This document shows positions 1 through 7,485 of a DNA stretch of 19,396 bases, in pieces. How positions within the stretch are numbered: position 1 is the first letter of the stretch; each line of letters starts with the position of its first letter. Source of the stretch: JBGOUJ01 sp041477005 (GTDB taxonomy: Bacteria; Acidobacteriota; Terriglobia; Bryobacterales; JACQDG01); NCBI GenBank assembly GCA_041477005.1, contig JBGOUJ010000075.1, positions 1-19,396 of the forward strand. Direction: 5' to 3'. Both the position numbers and the translations under genes were made by a program. Under the pieces are notes generated by a model. That model worked only from the letters and a program-made list of their open reading frames with translations, had not been told where the DNA came from and made no database searches.

Positions 1-426
1 GACAAAAGGGCGAGCATCATCTACAAGAAACGTCCGCGTTTTTGCGTCTTCGGCGTTGGGGAATATTCCTTCGCGCCGTGGAAGGTGGTCATCTCCGGCT
101 TTTACAAAAGGCTTGATTTTAGGGTGATCGGCCCGCGTGCGGGGCGCACAGTCATGCTAGATGACACGGCGTACTTTCTCGGATGCAAGGAGGAATCTGA
201 GGCCATGTTACTGGCTGACCTGCTCAACTCGGCGCCAGCGCGGGGGCTGCTTTCATCACTTGTATTCTGGGATGCAAAGCGCCCGATCACGGTGGATGTG
301 CTGAGGCAGGTGTCTATAGAGCGCTTGGCGGCTCATCTGGGGAAAGACTGCATCCTGAAGCAGTCTGTGCAGAACAGGCAGACGGAAAAACTGCAACGGG
401 ATTTGTTTTCCGATGCGCCGGCGTGA
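1..426 (+). CDS. DNA adenine methyltransferase, C-terminal fragment (5' end outside window)
   Basis: The reading frame is open from the first base and ends at TGA 424-426, giving 141 residues with no credible start, so the gene begins upstream of the window. The fragment has the RPRFCVFGVGEYSFAPWK...SGFYKRLDFRVIGP...DDTAYFLGC pattern, then a helix ending LLNSAPARGLL and VLRQVSIERLA. I recognise this as the tail of N6-adenine methylases of the Eco57I/TaqI-like or type I-like kind, where it forms part of the target-recognition region. The SAM-binding and NPPY catalytic motifs would lie upstream and cannot be checked. No restriction partner is visible on this side; gatB follows after 73 bases. 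The family call rests on the C-terminal pattern only; whether the methylase is an orphan or part of a restriction system is unknown. Confidence 0.65.
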   Translation, partial: DKRASIIYKKRPRFCVFGVGEYSFAPWKVVISGFYKRLDFRVIGPRAGRTVMLDDTAYFLGCKEESEAMLLADLLNSAPARGLLSSLVFWDAKRPITVDVLRQVSIERLAAHLGKDCILKQSVQNRQTEKLQRDLFSDAPA

Positions 427-487
427 GGCAAATGCCTCAACGCACTTTTCAGACACTACCGGCGGCCGATTGTAGCCTCCAGCGAGT

Positions 488-493
488 TATAAT
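488..493 (+). promoter_or_regulatory. -10 box (TATAAT) of gatB
   Basis: A perfect TATAAT ends 6 bases before the gatB ATG at 500. No convincing -35 hexamer lies 16-19 bases upstream, and no Shine-Dalgarno lies between the box and the ATG. Transcription would then start at or next to the start codon, giving a leaderless message. This is inference from spacing. Confidence 0.45.
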
Positions 494-499
494 TTTCGC

Positions 500-1978
500 A
501 TGGGCTTGACCCAGGACGCCGTCGCGCCGCCCGAGGCGATCGCCCGCTACGAGCCGGTGATCGGACTCGAGGTGCACGTCCAACTGATGACGCGCACCAA
601 GCTGTTCTGCGGCTGCGCCACCGACTTTGGCTCGCCGCCCAACACCCAGGTCTGCCCGGTCTGCCTGGGGCTGCCGGGGGCGCTGCCGGTGGTGAACCGC
701 GAGGCCGTGGCGCTGGCCGTCCGCGCGGCGCTCGCGCTCAACAGCCAGGTTCGCAGCGCCTCGCGCTTCGCCCGCAAGAACTACTTCTACCCGGACCTTC
801 CCAAGGGCTACCAGCTCTCGCAATACGACAAGCCGCTGGCCGAGCACGGCTTTCTGGATGTGCCCCTGGACGGCGGCGTCAAGCGCATCGGCATCACCCG
901 CGTCCACCTCGAAGACGACGCCGGCAAGAGCATCCACGATGGCTACAAGGATTCCGACCGCTACAGCTACGTCGACCTGAATCGCAGCGGCGTGCCCTTG
1001 ATCGAGATCGTCAGCGAGCCGGACATCCGCAGCTCGGCCGAGGCTCATGCCTACCTGACCGAGATGAAGCAGATCCTGCAGTACATCCCCGTCTCCACCT
1101 GCGACATGGAGAAGGGCCACCTGCGCTGCGACGCCAACGTCTCGATCCGGCTGCGGGGCGCCGAGAAGTTCGGCACCAAGATCGAGGTGAAGAACCTGAA
1201 CTCGTTCCGCTATCTTCAGAAGGCCCTCGACTACGAGATCGCCCGCCAGGTGGCGATCGTCGAAGGCGGCGGCCAGATCCACCAGGAGACGCGCCTGTTC
1301 AACGTCGAGACGGGCGAGACCGTGGGCATGCGCTCGAAGGAGCACGCCCACGATTACCGCTACTTTCCCGAGCCGGACCTGCTGCCGCTCGTCGTGAGCG
1401 ACGCCTGGCGCGACCAGATCCGGTCCGAGATGCCCGAGCTGCCCGCCGCCAAGCGCCGGCGCTTCGTCGAGCTGTATGCCATCCCGGAGTATGACGCCCA
1501 CGTCCTGACCCTGACCGGCGCCCTGGCCGACTACTTCGAAGAAGCAGCGCGCGCCAGCGGCGAGCCAAAGGGCGCTGCCAACTGGGTGATGGGCGAGCTC
1601 ACCGGCGCCCTGAAGGCGGCTGATAAGTCGATCGAGGAATCGCCCGTCACTGCCGGGCATTTGGCCGAGTTGATTCGGCTGATTACCGCCGGGACGATCT
1701 CCGGCAAGCTCGGCAAGGAAGTCTTCGCCAAGATGTTTGCCTCCGGCCGCCCGGCCCCGGAAATCATGGAGGCCGAGGGTCTGAAGCAAATCAGCGACGT
1801 CGGGGAGCTCGAGAAGATGGTCGACGAGATCCTGGCCGCCAACCCCAAGCAGGTCGAGCAATACAAGGGCGGCAAGAAGAGCGTGCTCGGATTTTTTGTC
1901 GGCCAGGTGATGAAAGCCACTCGCGGCCAGGCCAATCCCGCCGTGGTCAATGAAGTCCTCACCCGCAAACTGGGGTAA
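500..1978 (+). CDS. gatB: Aspartyl/glutamyl-tRNA(Asn/Gln) amidotransferase subunit B
   Basis: GatB is the kinase/tRNA-binding subunit of GatCAB, which amidates Glu-tRNA(Gln) and Asp-tRNA(Asn) in the cytoplasm. The 492-residue length is normal for the family. The N-terminal cradle shows YEPVIGLEVHVQL, then a four-cysteine zinc site (C37, C39, C52, C55 in FCGC...CPVC), the NYFYPDLPKGYQLSQYD motif, and LEDDAGKS/SYVDLNRSGVPLIEIVSEPD. MEKGHLRCDANVSI and HDYRYFPEPDL follow, with a C-terminal YqeY-like helical tail ending GQVMKATRGQANP. The start at 500 matches the family and sits just after a TATAAT box without a Shine-Dalgarno. gatA and gatC are not next to it. The glycosylase gene starts 37 bases after its stop and may be cotranscribed. 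Confidence 0.97.
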   Translation: MGLTQDAVAPPEAIARYEPVIGLEVHVQLMTRTKLFCGCATDFGSPPNTQVCPVCLGLPGALPVVNREAVALAVRAALALNSQVRSASRFARKNYFYPDLPKGYQLSQYDKPLAEHGFLDVPLDGGVKRIGITRVHLEDDAGKSIHDGYKDSDRYSYVDLNRSGVPLIEIVSEPDIRSSAEAHAYLTEMKQILQYIPVSTCDMEKGHLRCDANVSIRLRGAEKFGTKIEVKNLNSFRYLQKALDYEIARQVAIVEGGGQIHQETRLFNVETGETVGMRSKEHAHDYRYFPEPDLLPLVVSDAWRDQIRSEMPELPAAKRRRFVELYAIPEYDAHVLTLTGALADYFEEAARASGEPKGAANWVMGELTGALKAADKSIEESPVTAGHLAELIRLITAGTISGKLGKEVFAKMFASGRPAPEIMEAEGLKQISDVGELEKMVDEILAANPKQVEQYKGGKKSVLGFFVGQVMKATRGQANPAVVNEVLTRKLG

Positions 1979-2015
1979 AGCCCTCCCCCGCGGCCTGGAC
2001 GCCCGCGCGTTCAGG

Positions 2016-2615
2016 ATGGGTAAAATCCTCCCTCGCAGCTTCTACGTCCGTCCGGCCGAGCAGGTGGCCCGGGACTTGCTTGGCTCGATCCTGGTGCATC
2101 GTATCGGCAACAGGATCCTGGCCGGCCGGATTGTCGAGACCGAAGCCTACCTGGGTGTCGAAGACCGCGCCGCCCACGCCTTTCACGGCATCACGGCGCG
2201 CACTCGCGTTCTGTTCGGCCCTCCCGGTCACGCCTACGTCTACTTCATTTACGGGATGTACGAATGCCTGAACCTGGTGGCGGAGCCGGCCGGGAAAGCA
2301 GGCTGCGTGCTGGTTCGAGCTCTCGAGCCGCTACTGGGGATCGAGGAAATGCGCCGCCGGCGCCCTGGGTCCCAAGGGCGCCCCAGGCGCCTGGAGGACT
2401 TGGCCTCCGGCCCCGGCAAGCTGACCCTGGCCATGGGCATCACCCGCCGCCACAACGGCCAGGACGTGACGCGGGGGGCGCTGGTCGTGCGCAGGGGCGA
2501 CTCGCCCGATGCGTCCTCGCTCGCGGCCGGCCCGCGCATAGGCGTCACCCACTGCGCCGACTGGCCGCTGCGCTTCTACGTCCGCGGCAACGCCTGCGTC
2601 AGCTCCAGCAGGTAG
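2016..2615 (+). CDS. mpg: 3-methyladenine DNA glycosylase (AAG/MPG family)
   Basis: This enzyme excises alkylated purines (3-methyladenine, hypoxanthine and others) in base-excision repair. The 199-residue product shows the family core: LPRSFY, VARDLLG, GRIVETEAYLGVEDRAAHAF, FGPPGHAYVYFIYGMYECLN and ASGPGKLT. By alignment with human AAG, E43 corresponds to the catalytic Glu125, Y45 to the intercalating Tyr127 and H54 to His136, with the same spacing. I chose ATG 2016 because conserved sequence begins there; the frame is open back to 1950 but that would overlap gatB. It lies 37 bases downstream of gatB on the same strand. Its last 40 bases overlap, tail to tail, the end of the opposing metallophosphoesterase gene, so the C-terminal residues are in a doubly coding stretch. 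Confidence 0.93.
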   Translation: MGKILPRSFYVRPAEQVARDLLGSILVHRIGNRILAGRIVETEAYLGVEDRAAHAFHGITARTRVLFGPPGHAYVYFIYGMYECLNLVAEPAGKAGCVLVRALEPLLGIEEMRRRRPGSQGRPRRLEDLASGPGKLTLAMGITRRHNGQDVTRGALVVRRGDSPDASSLAAGPRIGVTHCADWPLRFYVRGNACVSSSR

Positions 2616-3190
2616 CCCTTCTTCCCCAGGTTGATCCCGCGGGTGGGGCCCAGCCGGGTCTCCACCCCGCCGCACTCGTGGATGTGGCCGCAGAAGAAAT
2701 GCAGCGGCGGATGCGCCTCCAGAAACGCCCGCACCGACTGGCTGCCGCCGTGACGGCCCGGACCGATGCGGTCGAGTTCGGTTCCGTAGGGCGGCGCGTG
2801 GCACACCAGGATCAGGGGCGTCAGCTCGGCGAATCTCTCCAGCCGCCGCGCCAGCTCTGGTTCGCTGTATTCTCCCGGCGTGTTGAACGGCGTAGGATTC
2901 GAATAGCCGAGGCCGCCGATCCAATGTTCCCCGGTCAGCCACGCTTCCTCGTGAAAATTACGAAAACCGAACGCCGCGCAGAAATCGGCGTTCTGCTGTG
3001 CCGACTCGTGGTTGCCCGGCAGCACCCAGACGCGCTCGCCGTGCGGCTTCATGATCCGGCCGCATTCCTCGAGACCCCGCCCCCAGTTCGACAGGTCGCC
3101 GGCGGCGATGTAGATGTCGGCCGGCGTGGCCATCAGCTTTTCGAGCGCTTGCAGATCGTGGTGGATGTCCGAGAACAGAAGCAGCCTCAT
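2576..3190 (-). CDS. Calcineurin-like metallophosphoesterase
   Basis: This is a 204-residue dimetal phosphoesterase of the calcineurin-like superfamily. All signature motifs are present in order: D8-x-H10 in FSDIHHD, G31-D32 in AAGDLSNWG, G59-N60-H61-E62, H131 in VCHAPP, and G168-H169-x-H171 in CGHIHE. These ligate the two metals, so the enzyme should be active. The substrate cannot be read from sequence; small single-domain members include cyclic-nucleotide and general phosphodiesterases. There is no signal peptide, so it is probably cytoplasmic. It is transcribed toward the glycosylase gene and overlaps its 3' end by 40 bases. A TAGACT hexamer on the minus strand at 3203-3198 ends 7 bases before the ATG and could be its -10 box. 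Confidence 0.88.
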   Translation of the reverse strand: MRLLLFSDIHHDLQALEKLMATPADIYIAAGDLSNWGRGLEECGRIMKPHGERVWVLPGNHESAQQNADFCAAFGFRNFHEEAWLTGEHWIGGLGYSNPTPFNTPGEYSEPELARRLERFAELTPLILVCHAPPYGTELDRIGPGRHGGSQSVRAFLEAHPPLHFFCGHIHECGGVETRLGPTRGINLGKKGYLLELTQALPRT

Positions 3191-3287
3191 GCTGCATAGT
3201 CTAATTCAAACGGGAGCACGAACCTCCGGTGCCGTGCGCCCCGCCATGCCATGACGCGCTCAGGCGCCAGACCGTACCTAATTGAGT

Positions 3288-3293
3288 TACAAT
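3288..3293 (+). promoter_or_regulatory. -10 box (TACAAT) of the kinase gene
   Basis: TACAAT ends 9 bases before ATG 3303, with no Shine-Dalgarno between and no good -35 element. The spacing matches other genes in the window, so a leaderless or very short-leader transcript is likely. The 112-base gap 3191-3302 would hold divergent promoters for the phosphoesterase and the kinase. Confidence 0.4.
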
Positions 3294-3302
3294 CGGTCCG
3301 CC

Positions 3303-5585
3303 ATGTCTCTCCCCGCTGGGACCCATTTGGGCCCGTATGAGATCCTTGCCCCGCTCGGTGCGGGCGGCATGGGCGAGGTGTACCGCGCCCGCGATTCCCG
3401 GCTCGGACGGGAGGTGGCGATCAAGGTCCTGCCCGAGCACCTGGCCCAAGACCCCCAAGCCCTGTTGCGGTTTGAGCGCGAGGCTAAGGCAGTGGCCGCG
3501 CTGTCGCATCCCAACATCCTGGCCATCCATGATGTAGGCAGGGAACAGGGTGTTTCCTACGCGGTGACCGAGTTGCTGGAGGGAGAGACCCTGCGCAGCG
3601 GCTTGGCGCGCGGAGCTCTGCCCTGCCGCAAGGCTTTGGAGATCGGCGTGGCCGTCGCGGAGGGCCTGTCCACGGCGCACTCCAAAGGCATCGTTCATCG
3701 GGACCTGAAGCCGGACAACATCTTCCTCACCTCCGATGGCCGGGTGAAGATTCTGGACTTCGGCCTGGCACGCTTCAAACCGGCGAACCCCGCGCAATCG
3801 GAAACCGCCGCACTGACCGCAACCGAAACCGGGGCCGTCATGGGCACACCCGGCTACATGTCTCCCGAGCAGGTGCGTGGAACGCCGGTGGGACCCGGCA
3901 GCGACATTTTCTCGCTCGGATGCGTGCTCTACGAAATGGTTTCCGGGCGGCGCGCTTTTTCGGGTCACACGTCGGTCGAGACCCTGTCGGCCGTCTTGCG
4001 GGACCATCCGGCGGACTTGGCCAGCTCGGGAAAACAAATTCCCATCGAGCTCGATCGATTGATTTCCCACTGCCTGGAGAAGAATCCGGAGGAGCGGTTT
4101 CAATCGGCGCGGGACCTGGCGTTTGGCTTGAAAGCAATACTGGGAAGCCCCGGCGTTTCGGCTCCCGCGCCCTCTGGGGCGCCCCCTGGGCCCGGCAAGG
4201 CCATCGATTCCATCGCCGTTCTGCCCTTCGCCAACGCCAGCCGCGATCCGGACGCCGAATACCTCAGCGACGGGATCACCGACAGCATCATCAACAGCCT
4301 GGCGCAGATCGCCCAACTGCGGGTCATGCCGCGCAGCACGGTGTTCCGTTACAAGGGTCAAGATGTGGACCCGCAGGCGGTCGGGCGGGAGCTCGGTGTT
4401 CGCATGGTCCTTACTGGCAGACTGATCCAGCGGGGCGAGACCCTGGTGGTCGGCACGGAGCTGGTCGATGTGGTCGAAGGATCGCAGCTTTGGGGCGAGC
4501 GCTACAATCGCAAGCTCGCCGACATCTTCGCGGTTGAGGAGGAGATCGCCAGGAGGATATCCGAAAGCCTGCGCATGAGGCTGACCGGCGAAGAGAAAAA
4601 GCGCCTGGCCAAACGCTCGACGGAAAACAGCGAAGCCTATCAGCTTTATCTCAAGGGCCGCCATTACTGGATCAAGAGGACCCCTGCCAACATGCAGAAA
4701 GCCGTCGAGTACTTCCAGCAGGCGATCGAAAAAGACGCGGGATACGCCTTACCTTACGCCGGCTTGGCGGACGCCCACACCATGTTGACCGTTTACGGCG
4801 TTAATTCACCCAAGCAGGGATGGGCCAGAGCGAAGGCGGCCGCGGCCGCGGCAGTCGCCCTCGACCCTGAGCTCGCCGAGGGCCATGCTTCGCTGGCGTT
4901 CATCCGAGCGTTTGCCGATTGGGACTGGGCAAATGCCGAAGAGGAATGCCGCCGCGCCATCGAGCTGAACCCTGACTATTGGGTGGCGCCTTATTGGTAT
5001 GCCGTAGTCTTGGCCCTCTGCGGGCGCTATGAGGATGCCGAGCGGCAGATCCGGCGGGCCCAGGAACTGGAACCGCTATCGCCGGTCATCATGCACGTCG
5101 CGGCACTGATTTCCATCTTAGCCCGCAGGTATGCCGAGGCGATTGACCGCTGCTCGAAGGGGCTCGAGATCGACCCCAATTATCCCCTGTTGAGGCTTTG
5201 GTTGGGCTGGGCCCTAGAACAGGAGTCGAGATACGAGGAAGCGATTCGGGAGTTGGAGAAAGCGCTGCAACTTCTGGAAGGCGAGCCGTTAGCGGCGGGG
5301 GTGGTGGGGCATGCCTACGCCGTGGCAGGAAAGGAAGCAGAGGCGCGAAGAGTATTGCGCGAGCTGCTGGAGCTGGCGGAACGCAGGCACGTCGACGCTT
5401 ACGCCGTGGCCCTCATTTATACCGGCCTTGGCGAGCAGGAGCAGGCCTTGCAGTGGTTGGACAAAGCCTGCGCCAGCCGTTCTGGCTGGTTGACCTTGAA
5501 TGCAAAAGGTGATCCCAGAGTGGATGGGCTCCGCGCGGATCCGCGGTTTGCCGGCATCCTGCGGCGCATGGGACTCGAACCATGA
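3303..5585 (+). CDS. Ser/Thr protein kinase with TolB-like domain and TPR repeats
   Basis: The 760-residue protein has three parts. Residues 12-280 are a Hanks-type kinase with the glycine loop GAGGMGEVY, K41 in VAIKVLP, HRDLKPDN (catalytic D134), DFG 152-154 and GTPGYMSPEQ. All key residues are present, so it should be active. A Pro/Gly/Ala-rich linker (about 281-300) leads to a TolB N-terminal-like domain (about 302-430: SIAVLPFANAS...YLSDGITDSIINSL). The rest, about 445-760, is TPR-type helical repeats with A-x-Y and P-nearby spacing. No transmembrane helix is seen, unlike many acidobacterial kinases, so it is probably cytosolic. ATG 3303 is chosen because MSLPAGTHLGPYEI is the usual start of this family; an upstream ATG at 3282 lies before the -10 box. 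Its stop overlaps the ATG of a kinase remnant. The signal sensed is unknown. Confidence 0.93.
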   Translation: MSLPAGTHLGPYEILAPLGAGGMGEVYRARDSRLGREVAIKVLPEHLAQDPQALLRFEREAKAVAALSHPNILAIHDVGREQGVSYAVTELLEGETLRSGLARGALPCRKALEIGVAVAEGLSTAHSKGIVHRDLKPDNIFLTSDGRVKILDFGLARFKPANPAQSETAALTATETGAVMGTPGYMSPEQVRGTPVGPGSDIFSLGCVLYEMVSGRRAFSGHTSVETLSAVLRDHPADLASSGKQIPIELDRLISHCLEKNPEERFQSARDLAFGLKAILGSPGVSAPAPSGAPPGPGKAIDSIAVLPFANASRDPDAEYLSDGITDSIINSLAQIAQLRVMPRSTVFRYKGQDVDPQAVGRELGVRMVLTGRLIQRGETLVVGTELVDVVEGSQLWGERYNRKLADIFAVEEEIARRISESLRMRLTGEEKKRLAKRSTENSEAYQLYLKGRHYWIKRTPANMQKAVEYFQQAIEKDAGYALPYAGLADAHTMLTVYGVNSPKQGWARAKAAAAAAVALDPELAEGHASLAFIRAFADWDWANAEEECRRAIELNPDYWVAPYWYAVVLALCGRYEDAERQIRRAQELEPLSPVIMHVAALISILARRYAEAIDRCSKGLEIDPNYPLLRLWLGWALEQESRYEEAIRELEKALQLLEGEPLAAGVVGHAYAVAGKEAEARRVLRELLELAERRHVDAYAVALIYTGLGEQEQALQWLDKACASRSGWLTLNAKGDPRVDGLRADPRFAGILRRMGLEP

Positions 5586-5635
5586 GCTTGGCCTCCGGCG
5601 CCCGCCTCGGCCCGTATAAAATCCGTGTAGGATAG
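5582..5635 (+). pseudogene. 17-codon remnant of a second Ser/Thr kinase gene start
   Basis: An ATG overlapping the kinase stop (ATGA, 5582-5585) opens a frame reading MSLASGARLGPYKIRVG before TAG 5633-5635. The adjacent complete kinase begins MSLPAGTHLGPYEI, so the two share M-S-L, G, L-G-P-Y and I at the same positions. The glycine loop and everything after it are missing, and the DUF1080 gene starts 5 bases later. I infer a tandem kinase paralogue deleted except for its first codons. The remnant contains TATAAA (5615-5620), which may now serve as a -10 box for the next gene. Confidence 0.7.
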
Positions 5636-5639
5636 GCGC

Positions 5640-6242
5640 ATGCCAGGTTCCATGCCGGAAGGCTTCACCCGCATTTTCAACGGCCAGAACCTGGCCGGCT
5701 GGCACATCAGCATGACCAACCACCATGGCCGGACGTCTGAGTGGCGGATCGACAACGGCGTCCTCACCGCCACCCAGGACACGCCCCGCGACGGCGGCAT
5801 CCTGCTCTCGGACGGCAAGTACGGCGATGTCGAGGTCTATCTCGAGATCAAGCCCGACTGGGGCTGCGACAGCGGCTTGTTCCTGCGGTCCAACGAAGCC
5901 GGACAGGCCTACCAGGTGATGATCGATTACCTGGAAGGCGGCGACGTGGGCGGCGTCTACGGCGAGCGGCTCACCGGCGTAAAGGGAACGCTCTCGGACA
6001 ACTACGTCCGCTACTGGAACAAGGACGACTGGAATACTCTGCGTGCCCGCATCGAGGGCGCCGCGCCCCACATCACGGTCTGGCTGAATGGCCGCAAGAT
6101 CACCGATTGGACCGACAACGAAAATCACGCCGTCAACGGCGCCGCCGAGGGGCACATTGCCTTGCAAGTCCACGGCGGCAATCGCTGGGTCAAGGGCGGC
6201 TTTGATCGTTTCCAGAACATTGCCGTCCGGGAGTTACACTGA
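5640..6242 (+). CDS. DUF1080 (3-keto-disaccharide hydrolase-like) protein
   Basis: The 200-residue product is one DUF1080 domain, a concanavalin-like beta-sandwich. Family hallmarks include GFTRIFNGQNLAGWH near the N-terminus, WRIDNGVLTA, GGILLSDGKYGDVEVYLEIKP, the CDSGLFLRS motif, AYQVMIDY, WN, RARIEGAAPHITVWLNGRKI and GHIALQVHGG...FDRFQNIAVREL. Members are linked to carbohydrate metabolism, and some act on 3-keto-glycosides; the substrate here is not evident. Unlike many relatives it has no signal peptide, so it may be cytoplasmic. An in-frame ATG at 5652 is an alternative start. It ends in TGATG, sharing one base with the amidohydrolase ATG, so the two genes are probably translationally coupled. 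Confidence 0.88.
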   Translation: MPGSMPEGFTRIFNGQNLAGWHISMTNHHGRTSEWRIDNGVLTATQDTPRDGGILLSDGKYGDVEVYLEIKPDWGCDSGLFLRSNEAGQAYQVMIDYLEGGDVGGVYGERLTGVKGTLSDNYVRYWNKDDWNTLRARIEGAAPHITVWLNGRKITDWTDNENHAVNGAAEGHIALQVHGGNRWVKGGFDRFQNIAVRELH

Positions 6243-7462
6243 TGCGAGTTTCCCTGATGGGAACTGCCCTGCTGCTCGTTCTTGCTGCCTCCACCGCCTT
6301 CTGCCAGTACGACCTGCTGATCAAGGGCGGCCACGTGGTCGACCCGGCCGGACGCCTCGACGGCGTGCGCGACGTGGCGGTGGCGGGCGGCAAGGTCGCC
6401 CTGGTCGCTCCCAGCATCACCGCCTCCAAGGCGAAGAAGGTCGTCGATGCTGCGGGCCTCTATGTCACGCCGGGACTCGTCGACATCCACGCCCACGTCT
6501 ATCCCCGCGGGACCGTGCCGTTCTTGAGCGCCGATGCGGGATGCCTGCCGTCGGGGGTCACCACGGCGGTCGATGCCGGGAGCTCCGGTCCGCGAAACTT
6601 TGCCGATTTCAAGAGCCGCTTCATCGACCACTCCCAGGTGCGCATCCTGGCCTGGCTGAATATCGTTAGCGTGGGATCCCAGGGCGGAGCCGTCGAGCAG
6701 GACATCACCCAGATGGACCCCCAGGCGACGGCCGCCGTCGTCAAGAAATACCCGCAGCTCATCGTCGGCGTGAAGACGGCGCATTATTGGCCGAGCCATC
6801 CCGACGCCAAGCACCCGGCGTGGGCGGCGGTCGATCGGGCCATTGAGGCCGCCGCTCTCAGCAACACGCCGGTGATGGTGGACTTCCGGCCGGTCGATCC
6901 CGAGCGCCCCTATTCCGACCTGATCCTGAAAAAGCTGCGCCCGGGCGACATCCACACCCACATCTATGCCTCCCATTTCGACCTGGTGGACCCGCGGGGC
7001 CGCCTGCGCGATTACATGATCCAGGCCCGCAAACGCGGCGTCTGGTTTGACCTCGGCCACGGCGGCGGCAGCTTCTGGTTTCGCTCGGCGGAAGCCGCTC
7101 TCCGCGCCGGCTTTCCGCCGGACTCGATCTCCACCGATCTGCACATCGGGAGCTACCTCCGCACCGCTTTCAACATGACCAACGTGATGTCGAAGATGCT
7201 GAACCTCGGAATGCCCCTCTCGCAAGTAGTGGAGCGGGTCACGGTGAATCCCGCGCGGGAAATCCGCCGCCCGGAAATGGGAACCCTCGTCCCCGGCGCT
7301 GCTGCTGACATCGCGGTCTTCGAGTTGCGCAAAGGCCGCTTCGGTTTTGTCGATTGCGGCGGCGAGCGCCGCTTCGGCGAGCAGAAGCTGGAGTGCCTGC
7401 TGACCATGCGCGAAGGCAAGGTCGTCTACGATCCCACCGGCTTGGCCGCCTCTCTAGTGTAG
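6242..7462 (+). CDS. Exported amidohydrolase/deacetylase-family metallohydrolase, 3' end altered by IS
   Basis: The 406-residue protein has a signal peptide (hydrophobic residues 6-20, likely cleavage near STAFCQ) and an amidohydrolase fold. Metal ligands can be placed: H83 and H85 in DIHAHVY, K178 in GVKTAH as the probable carboxylated lysine, histidines in HTHIYASH (238-245), H273 in LGHGGG, and D299 in STDLH. The pattern fits the dihydroorotase-like group that includes N-acyl amino-acid deacylases; the substrate is unknown. Its start overlaps the DUF1080 stop. The final GTG and the TAG stop (7460-7462) lie inside the left end of the IS630 element. Removing the element and one TA would let the frame continue 18 further codons after CTA, to TGA at 8720-8722. 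The catalytic core is complete, so activity may survive. Confidence 0.87.
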   Translation: MRVSLMGTALLLVLAASTAFCQYDLLIKGGHVVDPAGRLDGVRDVAVAGGKVALVAPSITASKAKKVVDAAGLYVTPGLVDIHAHVYPRGTVPFLSADAGCLPSGVTTAVDAGSSGPRNFADFKSRFIDHSQVRILAWLNIVSVGSQGGAVEQDITQMDPQATAAVVKKYPQLIVGVKTAHYWPSHPDAKHPAWAAVDRAIEAAALSNTPVMVDFRPVDPERPYSDLILKKLRPGDIHTHIYASHFDLVDPRGRLRDYMIQARKRGVWFDLGHGGGSFWFRSAEAALRAGFPPDSISTDLHIGSYLRTAFNMTNVMSKMLNLGMPLSQVVERVTVNPAREIRRPEMGTLVPGAAADIAVFELRKGRFGFVDCGGERRFGEQKLECLLTMREGKVVYDPTGLAASLV

Positions 7463-7484
7463 TGTCCAATAAATAACTGGGCAA
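7457..7484 (+). repeat. IS630 left terminal inverted repeat
   Basis: This 28-base end begins GTGTAGTGTCCA and matches the reverse complement of 8636-8663 except at three positions (two adjacent in the middle, one near the inner end). It contains the stop codon now used by the amidohydrolase gene. Confidence 0.9.
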
Positions 7485-7485
7485 C

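Noticed and set aside
449..1861. Long minus-strand frame opposite gatB (470 codons)
   Set aside because: It mirrors gatB codon positions, has an Ala/Val/Leu/Asp-rich composition typical of antisense frames in GC-rich genes, and shows no family motif.
2264..3199. Plus-strand frame of 311 codons across glycosylase and phosphoesterase
   Set aside because: Overlaps two well-supported genes in other frames and has Arg/Pro/Gln-rich low-complexity content.
3201..4664. Minus-strand frame of 487 codons opposite the kinase
   Set aside because: Shadow of the strongly supported kinase frame; no recognisable domain or ribosome site.
6125..7225. Minus-strand frame of 366 codons opposite the amidohydrolase
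   Set aside because: Antisense shadow with no motif; the plus strand has a signal peptide and metal ligands.
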